From: Fervidicola ferrireducens
Lineage (GTDB): Bacteria > Bacillota > Thermosediminibacteria > Thermosediminibacterales > Thermosediminibacteraceae
Length of the DNA stretch: 64,000 bases
Assembly: GCF_001562425.1 (NCBI RefSeq)
Contig: NZ_LOED01000012.1
Coordinates: forward strand, 1-64,000
Direction of reading: 5' to 3'
Made by a program: the position numbers and the translations under genes
Part shown: positions 26,473 to 36,707 of the stretch, piece by piece
Position numbering within the stretch: the stretch's first letter is position 1
How the letters are laid out: every line of letters starts with the position of its first letter
The notes under the pieces: model-generated
The model's database searches: none
What the model was told of the DNA's origin: nothing
Seen by the model: only the letters and a program-made list of their open reading frames with translations

Positions 26473-28197
26473 ATGCAAAAGCTTTTAAAGTGGCTCAAAC
26501 CTTATAAAAATTACGTTATTGCATCGCTTTTTTTGATATTTTTACAGGCGGTGTCCGAACTTTACCTTCCCAATCTTATGGCAGACATCGTAGATACGGG
26601 AATCCTAAATAAAGATGTCGGATACATATTGAGAAAGGGAATTATGATGCTGCTGGTGGCTTTAGGGGGAACTATTGCGGCCATCCTGGCAAGCTATCTT
26701 TCTTCGAAGGCCGCCGTGGGATTCGGCAGGGATTTGCGGGAAGACATCTTCAAACATGTGGGAAGTTTTTCACTTGCGGAATTCGATAAATTCGGCACCG
26801 CATCGCTCATAACCCGGACGGTGAATGACGTAAACCAGATTCAAATGATGACGGTGATGGGGCTCAGGATGGTGGCAAGGGCGCCTTTGATGGGGATAGG
26901 CAGCATGATAATGGCAGTGTACAAGGATGCAAAGCTTTCGCTGGTTTTGCTGGTTACAGTGCCGTTCCTCATTGGAATAGTCTATTTCCTGTATAGAAGG
27001 TCGGTGCCGCTTTTCGAAGCCATCCAGAAAAAAATAGACAGGTTGAATCTCATACTCAGAGAAAACCTCATAGGGATAAGGGTGATTCGCGCCTTCAACC
27101 GGTCGGAATACGAAAAGCAGAGGTTTGAAAAGGCCAATCTGGACCTGACCGAAACTTCCATTAAGGTGAACAGGTTGATGTCGTGGTTCATGCCGGCCAC
27201 CTCACTTGTCGTAAACTTTACGATCATCGCCATTTTATGGTTCGGGGGGATAAGGATTGAGCGAGGAACCCTTCAGGTTGGGGACCTGATGGCCTTCATC
27301 CAATACGTAATGCACTTGATGTTCTCCCTGATGATGATGTCCATGGCGTTTGTAATGTTTCCGCGCGCGTACGCTTCCGCGTCGAGGGTAATTGAGGTCC
27401 TCGAGACGGTGCCGGAGATAAAGGAACCGGAAAACCCCCTTGAACCGGAAGAAATAAAAGGGACTATAGAGTTTAAGGATGTTACCTTTAAATATCCCGG
27501 TTCGGCAGAGCCTGTTTTAAAAGAAATATCTTTTAGAGCCGAACCGGGCAGCGTCACCGCCATAATAGGAGGCACCGGAGCCGGCAAGACGACGATTTTA
27601 AATCTCATAATGAGGTTTTACGATGTAACATCGGGCAGTATTTTAATCGACGGAATTGATATAAGGCTTTTGCCCCTGGGGAAATTAAGGGATGCAATAG
27701 GATATGTGCCACAAAGGGTGGTGCTCTTTTCGGGCACCGTTGAGGAGAACATAAGGTTCGGGAAAGATTTGCGCCGCGAAGAAGTAGAAAGAGCGGCTTT
27801 GATAGCTCAGGCTTCCGAGTTTATTTCAAATATGGAGGGCGGATATAATTCTGTAATTTCCCAGGGAGGGAAAAACCTTTCCGGCGGTCAAAAACAGCGC
27901 CTTTCAATCGCACGGGCCGTGGCGAAAAAGTCACGGATTTACCTTTTCGACGACTGTTTTTCCGCCCTTGATTTTAAAACCGACGCAAAAGTGCGGGCTG
28001 CTATAAAGGAGGAGACGAAAGACAGCACCGTTTTGGTGGTTGCCCAACGGGTGGCCACGGTCATGGACGCCGACCAAATCATCGTCCTGAAAGACGGCAG
28101 GATAGCCGGAATAGGAAAACACGAGGAACTTTTTAAGACTTGCCGGGAATACCGCGAGATAGTGTTATCTCAACTTTCCGAGGAGGAATTCACATGA
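26473..28197 (+). CDS. ABC exporter half-transporter, first subunit of a heterodimer
   Basis: The product is about 574 residues from the ATG at 26473; an in-frame TTG at 26440 lacks a ribosome site. Six membrane helices (residues about 10-300) precede an ATPase domain with Walker A GGTGAGKTT, signature NLSGGQKQRLS, and IYLFDDCFSALD. In that Walker B the usual catalytic Glu is replaced by Asp (DDC), so this subunit carries the weakened site typical of heterodimeric exporters. Its stop overlaps the start of the next gene (ATGA), showing tight coupling. Substrate is unknown; multidrug or lipid export is usual for this class. Confidence 0.88.
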   Translation: MQKLLKWLKPYKNYVIASLFLIFLQAVSELYLPNLMADIVDTGILNKDVGYILRKGIMMLLVALGGTIAAILASYLSSKAAVGFGRDLREDIFKHVGSFSLAEFDKFGTASLITRTVNDVNQIQMMTVMGLRMVARAPLMGIGSMIMAVYKDAKLSLVLLVTVPFLIGIVYFLYRRSVPLFEAIQKKIDRLNLILRENLIGIRVIRAFNRSEYEKQRFEKANLDLTETSIKVNRLMSWFMPATSLVVNFTIIAILWFGGIRIERGTLQVGDLMAFIQYVMHLMFSLMMMSMAFVMFPRAYASASRVIEVLETVPEIKEPENPLEPEEIKGTIEFKDVTFKYPGSAEPVLKEISFRAEPGSVTAIIGGTGAGKTTILNLIMRFYDVTSGSILIDGIDIRLLPLGKLRDAIGYVPQRVVLFSGTVEENIRFGKDLRREEVERAALIAQASEFISNMEGGYNSVISQGGKNLSGGQKQRLSIARAVAKKSRIYLFDDCFSALDFKTDAKVRAAIKEETKDSTVLVVAQRVATVMDADQIIVLKDGRIAGIGKHEELFKTCREYREIVLSQLSEEEFT

Positions 28198-30059
28198 GCA
28201 TAGGACCGCGAGGGCCCATGTTCCACGGGAGGCGGCCCGGTCCAAGGGGCTTTGTCGGTGGACCGCCCATGGTGAGGCCCGCGGAAAAGCCAAAAGACCT
28301 GAAGGGTACTTTGAAAAGACTCCTGAAATATCTAAGGCCTTATTTTTTCCAAATTGCGATTGTGTTCGTACTAGTTGTGCTGGCCAATGTGTTCAACGTA
28401 TTCGGACCCAGAATAATGGGAGATATAACAACAGAACTCTTCAAAGGTGTTGTTGCTAAAAGGACGGGCTTAGGTTCAAAAATAGATTTCGGATATATAT
28501 TGCAAAAACTTACACTTTTGGCTGCACTTTACATATCGGCTGCTTTTTTCACATACATCCAGCATTACTTGATGGCTGTAGTATCCCAGCGCATGGTTTT
28601 TTCGCTCAGGAACGAGGTTATGGGAAAACTTACCAAACTGCCTCTAAAATTTTTCGATTCCCGCACCTACGGCGATGTTTTGAGCAGGATTACAAACGAC
28701 ATAGACAATATAAGTACTACGCTGCAGCAAAGTATCCTCCAGCTTTTATCCGCTGTTGTTACTCTTTTGGGCATCGTGGCGATGATGCTGGCGATAAGCC
28801 CGGTTTTGACCTTTATCACATTATTGACGCTGCCGCTGAGCATTGCGGCGACGATGTCCATAGCGTCCCGCTCGCAGAGGCTTTTTTCAAAGCAGCAGGC
28901 TGTTTTGGGCAATTTGACCGGTCACGTGGAGGAAACCTACGGCGGATTTAACGTGATTAAAGCCTTCAACCGCGAAGGGGATTTCGTAAGAGCTTTTGTG
29001 GAAATGAATGAAAAACTCTACGACGCGTCGTGGAGAGCCCAGTTCCTCTCGGGAATCATAATGCCATTGATGAACTTTATCAGCAACATAGGATACGTGA
29101 TAGTCTGCGCTGCTGGAGGAATTTTTGTAATTAGAAGGGTTCTCGAAATAGGAGATGTTCAGGCCTTCATCCAGTATTCCAGGCAGTTCAATCACCCCAT
29201 AACCCAGACAGCGAACATTACGAACATCATCCAGTCCACCATCGCTTCCGCCGAGCGCGTCTTTGAGATATTGGATGAGGAGGAAGAAACCCCCGATAAT
29301 CCTAAATTGGTACTGAAAGATGTAAAAGGATGCGTGAAATTCGAAAACGTGAGCTTCAGTTACAGGGAAGATGTGCCCCTGATAGAAGACCTGAACGTGG
29401 AGGTAAAACCCGGCCAGAAGGTGGCCATCGTGGGTCCGACGGGAGCCGGAAAAACCACCATAGTAAACCTTCTGATGCGGTTTTATGAAATTAAAAAGGG
29501 AAGGATAACCGTGGACGGCGTGGACATAAGGGATATTTCCAGGGAGAATTTGAGAAAAATATTCGGGATGGTCCTGCAGGACACCTGGCTTTTCAGCGGG
29601 ACCATACGGGAAAACATCGCGTACGGCAAAGAAGGGGCCACCGAGGAGGAAATTATAAACGCGGCAAAAGCAGCCCACGCCCACCATTTCATAAAGACCC
29701 TGCCGGGAGGTTACGATGCAGTTTTAAACGAAGAGGCATCAAACATTTCCCAGGGACAAAAGCAGCTTATAACCATTGCCCGGGCTTTTTTAGCCAATCC
29801 GGAAATACTGATCCTTGATGAGGCAACGAGCAATGTGGATACGGTAACGGAAATATACATCCAAAAGGCTTTGAAAAACCTAATGAAAGGCAGGACGAGC
29901 TTCGTCATAGCCCACCGCCTTTCCACCGTAAAGGACGCCGACATGATTTTGGTGATAAACAACGGAAGGATAATCGAAAAAGGCACGCACGAAGAGCTGG
30001 TAAAAAAAGGTGGATTTTATGCAGAGCTATATAAAAGCCAGTTTGCCGTCACATCTTAA
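28194..30059 (+). CDS. ABC exporter half-transporter, second subunit of a heterodimer
   Basis: The product is about 621 residues from the ATG at 28194 behind GAGGAGG. It has a glycine/proline/arginine-rich N-terminal tail (about 40 residues), six membrane helices, then an ATPase domain with Walker A GPTGAGKTT, signature SNISQGQKQLIT and Walker B ILILDEATSNVD. The catalytic Glu is present here, and the signature motif is degenerate (ISQGQ), which complements the altered Walker B of its partner. Together they form one canonical and one degenerate ATP site, as in BmrCD or TM287/288. Confidence 0.88.
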   Translation: MSIGPRGPMFHGRRPGPRGFVGGPPMVRPAEKPKDLKGTLKRLLKYLRPYFFQIAIVFVLVVLANVFNVFGPRIMGDITTELFKGVVAKRTGLGSKIDFGYILQKLTLLAALYISAAFFTYIQHYLMAVVSQRMVFSLRNEVMGKLTKLPLKFFDSRTYGDVLSRITNDIDNISTTLQQSILQLLSAVVTLLGIVAMMLAISPVLTFITLLTLPLSIAATMSIASRSQRLFSKQQAVLGNLTGHVEETYGGFNVIKAFNREGDFVRAFVEMNEKLYDASWRAQFLSGIIMPLMNFISNIGYVIVCAAGGIFVIRRVLEIGDVQAFIQYSRQFNHPITQTANITNIIQSTIASAERVFEILDEEEETPDNPKLVLKDVKGCVKFENVSFSYREDVPLIEDLNVEVKPGQKVAIVGPTGAGKTTIVNLLMRFYEIKKGRITVDGVDIRDISRENLRKIFGMVLQDTWLFSGTIRENIAYGKEGATEEEIINAAKAAHAHHFIKTLPGGYDAVLNEEASNISQGQKQLITIARAFLANPEILILDEATSNVDTVTEIYIQKALKNLMKGRTSFVIAHRLSTVKDADMILVINNGRIIEKGTHEELVKKGGFYAELYKSQFAVTS

Positions 30060-30091
30060 GCCCAAACAAAAATTCGGGGCTTTCTTTTTTT
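30058..30091 (+). terminator. Terminator after the ABC exporter
   Basis: AAGCCC (30058-30063) pairs with GGGCTT (30077-30082), followed by a T-rich run. The loop is 13 bases, so strength is moderate. Confidence 0.6.
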
Positions 30092-30148
30092 ATAAGTCCA
30101 TGTATGGTATAATTTTAGGGTGAAACAGGTAAAGAAGGTGGTATTGCC

Positions 30149-32167
30149 ATGGGGGAGTTTCGGGTAGTTTCAAGCTTTACTCCGAAAGGCGACCAGCCCA
30201 AAGCAATCGCACAGTTGTCCGAAGGTATAAAAAAGGGATATAAATTCCAAACGCTTCTCGGGGCTACTGGCACCGGCAAAACTTTTACCATCGCTCACAT
30301 AATAGAAAAGGTCCAAAAGCCGACTCTGGTCATAGCTCACAATAAGACCTTGGCGGGTCAACTTTGCAGCGAGCTCAAGGAGTTTTTTCCCAATAACGCT
30401 GTGGAATATTTTGTCAGCTACTATGACTATTACCAGCCCGAGGCGTACATCCCCCAGACCGACACCTACATCGAAAAGGACGCATCCATAAACGACGAGA
30501 TTGATAAGCTCCGCCACTCGGCCACGGCGGCATTGTTCGAACGGCGGGACGTTATCATAGTCGCTAGCGTTTCCTGCATATACAGCCTGGGTTCTCCGGT
30601 GGATTACGAAAACCAGGTTATATCTTTAAGGCCCGGAATGGTAAAGGAAAGGGACGAAGTCATCCGCAGGCTGGTAGAAATTCAGTACACGAGAAACGAT
30701 TACGATTTTACCCGCAACACTTTCCGTGTGCGCGGCGACATCCTTGAAATATATCCCGCTTCTTTCACCGAAAGGGCCATAAGGGTGGAGTTTTTCGGCG
30801 ACGAAATCGAGAGGATAACCGAGTTTGACACCCTCACCGGCGAAGTTATCGGGGAAAGAAACCACGTTTCGATTTTCCCTGCGTCCCACTACGTAACTCC
30901 GAAAGACAAGCTGGAAGCTGCCATAAAGTCCATACAGCAGGAGCTTGAAGAGCGGGTGGCGGAACTGAAGGCTAAAGGGAAGCTCCTTGAAGCGGCAAGG
31001 CTCGAGCAGCGCACGAACTACGATATTGAAATGCTTCGTGAGACCGGATACTGCAAGGGGATTGAAAATTACTCCAGACACCTTACGGGGAGAAAACCGG
31101 GAGAGCCGCCCTTTACTCTCCTTGATTATTTCCCGGAAGATTACCTGATAATTATAGATGAATCCCACGTTACGATTCCCCAGCTAAGGGCCATGTACGC
31201 GGGGGACCGCTCCCGCAAGGAAGCCTTGGTGGAACACGGCTTCAGGCTTCCTTCGGCCTTCGACAACCGGCCTCTGACCTTTGAGGAATTCGAGGAAAGG
31301 ATAAACCAGGTCATATTTCTTTCAGCCACGCCGGGCCCCTACGAGCTTGAAAAGAGCTCTCAGGTGGTCGAACAAATCATAAGGCCTACCGGGCTTTTGG
31401 ACCCTGAAGTGGAGGTGAGGCCCACAAAGGGGCAGATAGACGACCTCATCGGCGAGATAAGAAAGAGGGCTGAAAAGGACCAGAGAGTCCTGGTTACCAC
31501 CCTGACGAAAAAGATGGCCGAGGACCTTTGCGACTATTTGAGAGAATCCGGAATCAAGGTAAAATACCTGCATTCTGAGATTAATACCTTGGAGAGGCTT
31601 GAGATATTGCGGGACCTCAGGCTCGGAAAATTCGACTGCCTTGTTGGAGTCAATCTCTTGAGGGAGGGCCTGGACCTTCCTGAGGTCTCTCTGGTGGCAA
31701 TTTTAGATGCCGACAAGGAAGGATTTTTGCGTTCGGAAACCTCGCTGATTCAGACTATCGGGCGCGCGGCTCGCAACGCCGAAGGACGCGTAATAATGTA
31801 CGCCGATACCATAACCGAGTCAATGGCAAAAGCGATAAGCGAAACCAACCGCCGCCGAAAGATACAGATGGAGTACAACAAAAAGCACGGCATAGTGCCC
31901 ACCACGGTCAAAAAGGGCATAAGGGAGCTCATCGAGGCCACTAAGGAAGTGGACAAAAAAGAAGACTTCCTGCCTGATAAGGACCTTGCCAAGATGACCA
32001 AAAAGGAACTGAAAGCCTACGTTGAAAAGCTGGAAAAAGAGATGAGAGAGGCGGCGCGGAATCTGGAATTCGAAAAGGCGGCCCAGCTTCGCGATATCAT
32101 ACTGGAAATCAAAGCCCAGGCTTTCAGCGTCGTGAGAGAGGGTAGTGATATTCATGTCAAAGGATAA
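30149..32167 (+). CDS. uvrB: Excinuclease ABC subunit B
   Basis: The protein has 672 residues. It has Walker [11 protein letters not shown], the beta-hairpin region [33 protein letters not shown], helicase motif [14 protein letters not shown], motif [11 protein letters not shown], and a C-terminal UVR motif for UvrC binding ([14 protein letters not shown]). It verifies damage loaded by UvrA and recruits UvrC in nucleotide excision repair. It overlaps uvrA by 14 bases. A TATAAT at 30108-30113 is a likely -10 box, with no clear -35. No LexA box was recognised in front. Confidence 0.97.
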   Translation: MGEFRVVSSFTPKGDQPKAIAQLSEGIKKGYKFQTLLGATGTGKTFTIAHIIEKVQKPTLVIAHNKTLAGQLCSELKEFFPNNAVEYFVSYYDYYQPEAYIPQTDTYIEKDASINDEIDKLRHSATAALFERRDVIIVASVSCIYSLGSPVDYENQVISLRPGMVKERDEVIRRLVEIQYTRNDYDFTRNTFRVRGDILEIYPASFTERAIRVEFFGDEIERITEFDTLTGEVIGERNHVSIFPASHYVTPKDKLEAAIKSIQQELEERVAELKAKGKLLEAARLEQRTNYDIEMLRETGYCKGIENYSRHLTGRKPGEPPFTLLDYFPEDYLIIIDESHVTIPQLRAMYAGDRSRKEALVEHGFRLPSAFDNRPLTFEEFEERINQVIFLSATPGPYELEKSSQVVEQIIRPTGLLDPEVEVRPTKGQIDDLIGEIRKRAEKDQRVLVTTLTKKMAEDLCDYLRESGIKVKYLHSEINTLERLEILRDLRLGKFDCLVGVNLLREGLDLPEVSLVAILDADKEGFLRSETSLIQTIGRAARNAEGRVIMYADTITESMAKAISETNRRRKIQMEYNKKHGIVPTTVKKGIRELIEATKEVDKKEDFLPDKDLAKMTKKELKAYVEKLEKEMREAARNLEFEKAAQLRDIILEIKAQAFSVVREGSDIHVKG

Positions 32168-34970
32168 AATAATAGTTAAAGGAGCAAGGGAGCACAACTT
32201 AAAGAACATCGATGTGGAGATACCCAGGGACAAGCTGGTTGTGATAACGGGTATTTCCGGGTCAGGCAAATCCACTCTGGCCTTTGATACAATTTACGCC
32301 GAAGGGCAAAGGCGCTACGTAGAGTCGCTGTCGGCCTACGCCCGCCAGTTTCTGGGCCAGATGGACAAACCAGACGTGGACTATATAGAAGGTCTATCCC
32401 CGGCTATTTCAATTGACCAGAAGACCACCAGCAAAAACCCCCGTTCCACCGTGGGGACGGTTACCGAAATCTACGACTACTTGAGATTGCTTTATGCAAG
32501 GATAGGCCGGCCCCACTGCCCGCGCTGCGGCAGGGAGATATCCCAGCAGACCGTCGACCAGATAGTGGACGCGGTGATGGAACTGCCTGAAGGCACTAAG
32601 ATACAGGTGCTTTCACCGGTGGTGCGGGGCAGGAAGGGCGAACACCAGAAGCTTCTGGAAAATATAAAAAAGGACGGCTTCATGCGGGTTCGGATAGACG
32701 GTGAAATCGTGGAAGTTGGAGAAGAAATAAAACTCGATAAAAATAAAAAGCACAATATCGAAATCATAGTGGACAGGATTATTGTGCGGCCCGGCGTGGA
32801 ATCAAGACTTGCGGATTCAATAGAAACGGCCCTTGCAAGGTCGGGGGGGCTTGTGATAATAGATGTCATCGGGGAAAGAGAATTACTTTTCTCGCAGAAT
32901 TTTGCCTGCCCGGACTGCGGCATCAGCTTAGAGGAACTGTCGCCTAGGATGTTTTCATTTAACAGCCCCTACGGTGCCTGCCCGGCCTGCAGCGGACTCG
33001 GGGTGAACATGGAAATCGATCCGGACCTTGTAATACCTGATAGGTCAAAGTCTGTGGCCGAAGGTGCTATAGTGCCTTGGAGCAGCAGCGCCGACGGGTA
33101 TTATTTCCAGATGCTACAGGCGGTGCTGGAGCACTATGGCTACGATGTGGAAACTCCTCTCGAGAAGATGGACGAGCGCATGATAGACATTTTGCTATAT
33201 GGTTCCGACGAGATAATAGACTTTTACTACGAAAGCCGTTACGGCAGCACAAGGCACTACCGGGGATATTTCGAAGGCGTTATCAATAATTTAAAGCGGC
33301 GATACGAGGAAACCGATTCCGAATGGTCTCGGGAAGAAATCGAACAGTTTATGAGCACAAGGCCTTGCCCCGCCTGCAAGGGGGCAAGGCTAAAGCCTGA
33401 AAGCCTTGCGGTAAAGGTGGGAGGCCTTTCCATAGCCGAGGTGACGGCACTTTCCATAAGGGATGCCATGAAGTTTTTCAGCGAACTTGAGCTTACCGAG
33501 AAGGAAAGAATTATAGCCCAGCAAGTATTAAAGGAAATAAAAAACAGACTTCAATTTTTAATAGACGTGGGCCTCGATTACTTGACGTTGGACAGACCTG
33601 CCGGGACGCTTTCCGGCGGCGAATCACAAAGAATAAGGCTTGCCACCCAAATAGGCTCGAGATTAGTAGGAGTTTTATATATACTCGACGAGCCCAGCAT
33701 AGGGTTGCACCAAAGGGACAACGAGCGCCTTATAAGAACCTTAAAGGAACTTAGGGACCTGGGAAATACGGTGCTGGTGGTGGAGCACGACGAGGATACC
33801 ATGAGGGCCGCCGATTATATCATAGATATCGGCCCCGGTGCGGGAGAGCACGGCGGTAGGGTTGTTGCGGCAGGACCAGTGGAAGTTATAGAAAAATGCG
33901 AGGAGTCCCTGACCGGAAAGTTCCTAAGCGGAAAACTTAAAATACCTGTGCCACCGGAAAGGAGAAAGCCCGACGGCCGGTGGATAGTGCTCAGGGGCTG
34001 CCGAGAGCACAACCTTAAAGATATAGACGTGAAATTTCCGGTGGGGCTTTTTACCTGCGTGACGGGGGTTTCGGGTTCCGGAAAGAGCACCCTTGTGAAC
34101 GAGATCCTGTACAAAGCTTTGAAGGAAAAGCTATCAGGCGTAAAGACAAGGCCCGGCGACTTCGATGGCATAGAAGGCGTAGAATACGTGGAAAAGGTAA
34201 TAAACATAGATCAGTCGCCAATAGGCAGGACGCCGAGGTCCAATCCTGCCACATACACCGGAGTTTTTAACGATATCCGGGAGGTCTTTTCGCTAACCCC
34301 AGAGGCCAGGATGAGGGGATACAAACCGGGCAGGTTTAGCTTTAACGTAAAAGGCGGTCGGTGCGAAGCATGTAAGGGAGATGGAATAATAAAGATAGAA
34401 ATGCATTTTCTGGCAGATGTTTACGTCCCATGCGAGGTATGCAAGGGCAAGCGCTATAACCGGGAAACCTTAGAAGTAAAGTACAAGGGAAAGAGTATCG
34501 CCGATGTGCTCGATATGACGGTGGACGAAGCACTGGAATTTTTCCAAAACATTCCCAAAATAAGGCGTAAGCTGGAGACATTACGGGATGTGGGGCTGGG
34601 GTACATCAAGTTAGGACAGTCTTCCACTACGCTGTCGGGAGGCGAAGCCCAGAGAGTAAAGCTTGCTGCCGAGCTTTCGAGGAAGAACAACGGTGGCACG
34701 GTGTATATACTGGACGAGCCCACCACGGGACTACATCCGGCGGATATAAAAAAGCTTTTGGATGTACTTCACCGGTTGGTGGATGGGGGAAGCACGGTAA
34801 TAGTTATCGAGCACAACCTTGATGTGATAAAAACCGCCGATTATGTAATAGACCTCGGTCCGGAAGGAGGAGATGCGGGAGGCGAGATCGTTGCCCAGGG
34901 GACTCCGGAAGATGTGGCCGCCAACGAGAAGTCTTACACGGGGCATTTTCTAAAGAAAGTTTTGGGATGA
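32154..34970 (+). CDS. uvrA: Excinuclease ABC subunit A
   Basis: The product is 938 residues from the ATG at 32154, chosen over a GTG at 32145 because of the spacing to GAGAGGG. Two ABC modules are present, with Walker [10 protein letters not shown] and GVSGSGKST and signatures [12 protein letters not shown] and [12 protein letters not shown]. Zinc fingers appear as [19 protein letters not shown] with CPACSG, and CEACKGDG with CEVCKG. UvrA dimers scan DNA for bulky lesions and load UvrB. Gene order uvrB-uvrA is usual in Firmicutes. Confidence 0.97.
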   Translation: MSKDKIIVKGAREHNLKNIDVEIPRDKLVVITGISGSGKSTLAFDTIYAEGQRRYVESLSAYARQFLGQMDKPDVDYIEGLSPAISIDQKTTSKNPRSTVGTVTEIYDYLRLLYARIGRPHCPRCGREISQQTVDQIVDAVMELPEGTKIQVLSPVVRGRKGEHQKLLENIKKDGFMRVRIDGEIVEVGEEIKLDKNKKHNIEIIVDRIIVRPGVESRLADSIETALARSGGLVIIDVIGERELLFSQNFACPDCGISLEELSPRMFSFNSPYGACPACSGLGVNMEIDPDLVIPDRSKSVAEGAIVPWSSSADGYYFQMLQAVLEHYGYDVETPLEKMDERMIDILLYGSDEIIDFYYESRYGSTRHYRGYFEGVINNLKRRYEETDSEWSREEIEQFMSTRPCPACKGARLKPESLAVKVGGLSIAEVTALSIRDAMKFFSELELTEKERIIAQQVLKEIKNRLQFLIDVGLDYLTLDRPAGTLSGGESQRIRLATQIGSRLVGVLYILDEPSIGLHQRDNERLIRTLKELRDLGNTVLVVEHDEDTMRAADYIIDIGPGAGEHGGRVVAAGPVEVIEKCEESLTGKFLSGKLKIPVPPERRKPDGRWIVLRGCREHNLKDIDVKFPVGLFTCVTGVSGSGKSTLVNEILYKALKEKLSGVKTRPGDFDGIEGVEYVEKVINIDQSPIGRTPRSNPATYTGVFNDIREVFSLTPEARMRGYKPGRFSFNVKGGRCEACKGDGIIKIEMHFLADVYVPCEVCKGKRYNRETLEVKYKGKSIADVLDMTVDEALEFFQNIPKIRRKLETLRDVGLGYIKLGQSSTTLSGGEAQRVKLAAELSRKNNGGTVYILDEPTTGLHPADIKKLLDVLHRLVDGGSTVIVIEHNLDVIKTADYVIDLGPEGGDAGGEIVAQGTPEDVAANEKSYTGHFLKKVLG

Positions 34971-34985
34971 TAGAAGTAAAAGTAG

Positions 34986-35013
34986 CCGGGCTTATCGGTC
35001 CGGGTATTTTTTT
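34986..35013 (+). terminator. Probable terminator after uvrA
   Basis: CCGGGC (34986-34991) pairs with GTCCGG (34998-35003, one G.T) over a 6-base loop and is followed by GTA and seven T. Confidence 0.6.
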
Positions 35014-35061
35014 GTCCTATTTTCTCGAGCTAACGGATAAAGAGAACTTAAAAGCACTTTA

Positions 35062-35089
35062 TTGCTCTCGCATATTTATGTATTATAAT
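35062..35089 (+). promoter_or_regulatory. Candidate sigma-A promoter of the stressosome locus
   Basis: TTGCTC (35062-35067) and TATAAT (35084-35089) are separated by 16 bases, 57 bases before rsbR. The -10 is consensus and the -35 is partial. It may start a transcript that runs through much of the 15-kb signalling region. Confidence 0.5.
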
Positions 35090-35145
35090 AGTTTGTGGGA
35101 TTAACATGACTTTTCTAGTTTATATTTGGAAGGGGTGGTATTATC

Positions 35146-35880
35146 GTGAAAGAGGCCATAATTTATAATTTGGAAGGGCTTTTAGAAGGACTGGCAGGAG
35201 AGGATGGGATAAAAAAAGAATGGGAGGATTTTTTGGTTAATCTTGCGGATGCTTCCGAAAACGCGGACATGAAGGAAAAAATTAAAGAACCGCTAAAAAG
35301 TCTCATGAATGTCGTTAATTCAAGTGCTTTGTTGAAAGGATTTGAGTTTTTGAACGAAAAAATAGAAGGATTTCCTCTTGCGGAAATTTTAAAAGTCGTA
35401 GTTGAAGTATTGGATGAGTCGAAAAAAGAAAAAGAGACACGCATCAGAGAACTGGGGGACATACTCGCCGAACTTGCGACTCCCATAATAAGGATCTGGC
35501 AGGATATACTTCTCGTGCCTCTTATTGGTACCCTTGACAGCCACAGAGCCCAGAACATGGCCGAAAAACTTCTTGAAAAAACAGCAAGCACCAGGGCAAA
35601 GATGGTGATCGTGGATGTGACGGGTGTGCCGATGATCGATACCATTGTCGGAGGATTTTTAATAGAAATGTTTAACGCGATAAAGCTGCTCGGCAGCGAT
35701 GTGATTCTGACGGGAATAAAGCCGGAGATAGCCCATACCCTTGTAAAACTGGGCGTCGATTTCAACATGGTAATTATAAAGAGGGACTTGGAAAGCGCCC
35801 TCAAGTATGCGATTGGTATAGCGCCTGACAAAAGCGACAGAAAACATAGCCGAAAAAGAGGGGACGGCGATGAAGAGTAA
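35146..35880 (+). CDS. rsbR: Stressosome scaffold/sensor protein RsbR
   Basis: The protein has 244 residues with a GTG start behind GGAAGGGGTGG. The C-terminal STAS domain (about 113-230) begins with TPIIRIWQDILLVPLIGTLDS, a hallmark of RsbR proteins. The two threonines phosphorylated by RsbT correspond to Thr166 (MIDT) and Thr198 (EIAHT). The N-terminal 110 residues are helical and would form the projecting sensor turret; I recognise no haem or flavin motif. It co-assembles with RsbS and sequesters RsbT until stress. It overlaps rsbS by 11 bases. Confidence 0.9.
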   Translation: MKEAIIYNLEGLLEGLAGEDGIKKEWEDFLVNLADASENADMKEKIKEPLKSLMNVVNSSALLKGFEFLNEKIEGFPLAEILKVVVEVLDESKKEKETRIRELGDILAELATPIIRIWQDILLVPLIGTLDSHRAQNMAEKLLEKTASTRAKMVIVDVTGVPMIDTIVGGFLIEMFNAIKLLGSDVILTGIKPEIAHTLVKLGVDFNMVIIKRDLESALKYAIGIAPDKSDRKHSRKRGDGDEE

Positions 35881-36229
35881 GGTAGTGCCGACTATAAAGC
35901 TTTATGATTACTTGCTTGTCCCAATACAGATCGAACTTGATGATAATACGGTTGAGAGGCTGCAGATGCAGATACTCCACGAGATACACGAGAATGACGT
36001 CCGGGGTATAATAATCGATGTCAGCATGGTAGATGTAATCGACAGCTACATATCTTTTGTCCTTTCGGAGACGGCCGGTATGGCTAAAGCTATGGGATGC
36101 CATACTGTTTTATGCGGGATTCAGCCGCAGGTAGCGCTTACGCTAGCCCAGATGGGCATCAGGTTGAAAGACATAATCACTGCCCGGAGCCTTGAGGATG
36201 CTATAGATATTCTGGATGAGCTGGAGTAA
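35870..36229 (+). CDS. rsbS: Stressosome core protein RsbS
   Basis: The protein has 119 residues, a single STAS domain starting with IKLYDYLLVPIQIEL. The phosphorylated serine is at position 59 in DVIDSYISF, the same number as in Bacillus subtilis RsbS. The C-terminal half has GIQPQVALTLAQMGI. RsbS forms the core shell with RsbR, and its phosphorylation by RsbT releases the kinase. It overlaps the end of rsbR. Confidence 0.92.
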   Translation: MKSKVVPTIKLYDYLLVPIQIELDDNTVERLQMQILHEIHENDVRGIIIDVSMVDVIDSYISFVLSETAGMAKAMGCHTVLCGIQPQVALTLAQMGIRLKDIITARSLEDAIDILDELE

Positions 36230-36272
36230 GCGGCGCTTTTTCAATGCTTTTGCGTTGGGGGAGTGATACCGG

Positions 36273-36707
36273 GTGATAGAAGTAAATCCCCAGGACTACG
36301 ACATAGTGCTGAAGATAAAAGATGAAAGCGATATAGCGGTGTCCAGGCAGATGGCAAAAAATTTTGCACAGAAAATGAATTTTTCTCTGGCGGATGTCAC
36401 TAAAATAGCCACGGCCGTCTCGGAGCTGGCAAGAAATATTTACAGGTATGCAAAGGAAGGGTACATTTACATTAGAAAGAAAGAAGCAGGTCCAGAGAAG
36501 GCGACAACCATAGAGATTTTAGCGTGCGACAAGGGACCTGGGATAGAAAATGTGGAACTTGCGGTAAGCGGAGGATATACGACTTCAGAAAGAAGCCTGG
36601 GGCTGGGCCTTGCAGGGATCAGAAGGCTGATGGACAGTTTTCATATCGAGTCTGAAGTTGGGAAGGGAACGGCTGTTATCGTGGAAAAAAGGAGGCGCGC
36701 GTTTTGA
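36273..36707 (+). CDS. rsbT: Switch serine/threonine kinase RsbT
   Basis: The protein has 144 residues with a GTG start behind TTGGGGGAG. It is a GHKL ATPase/kinase, with the N box TAVSELARNIYRYA, ACDKGPGIEN and SLGLGLAGIRRLMD followed by GKGTAVI. After stress it phosphorylates RsbR and RsbS, leaves the stressosome and activates a partner that has an RsbU-type N-terminal domain. In this operon the protein with that feature is the diguanylate cyclase two genes downstream. Confidence 0.92.
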   Translation: MIEVNPQDYDIVLKIKDESDIAVSRQMAKNFAQKMNFSLADVTKIATAVSELARNIYRYAKEGYIYIRKKEAGPEKATTIEILACDKGPGIENVELAVSGGYTTSERSLGLGLAGIRRLMDSFHIESEVGKGTAVIVEKRRRAF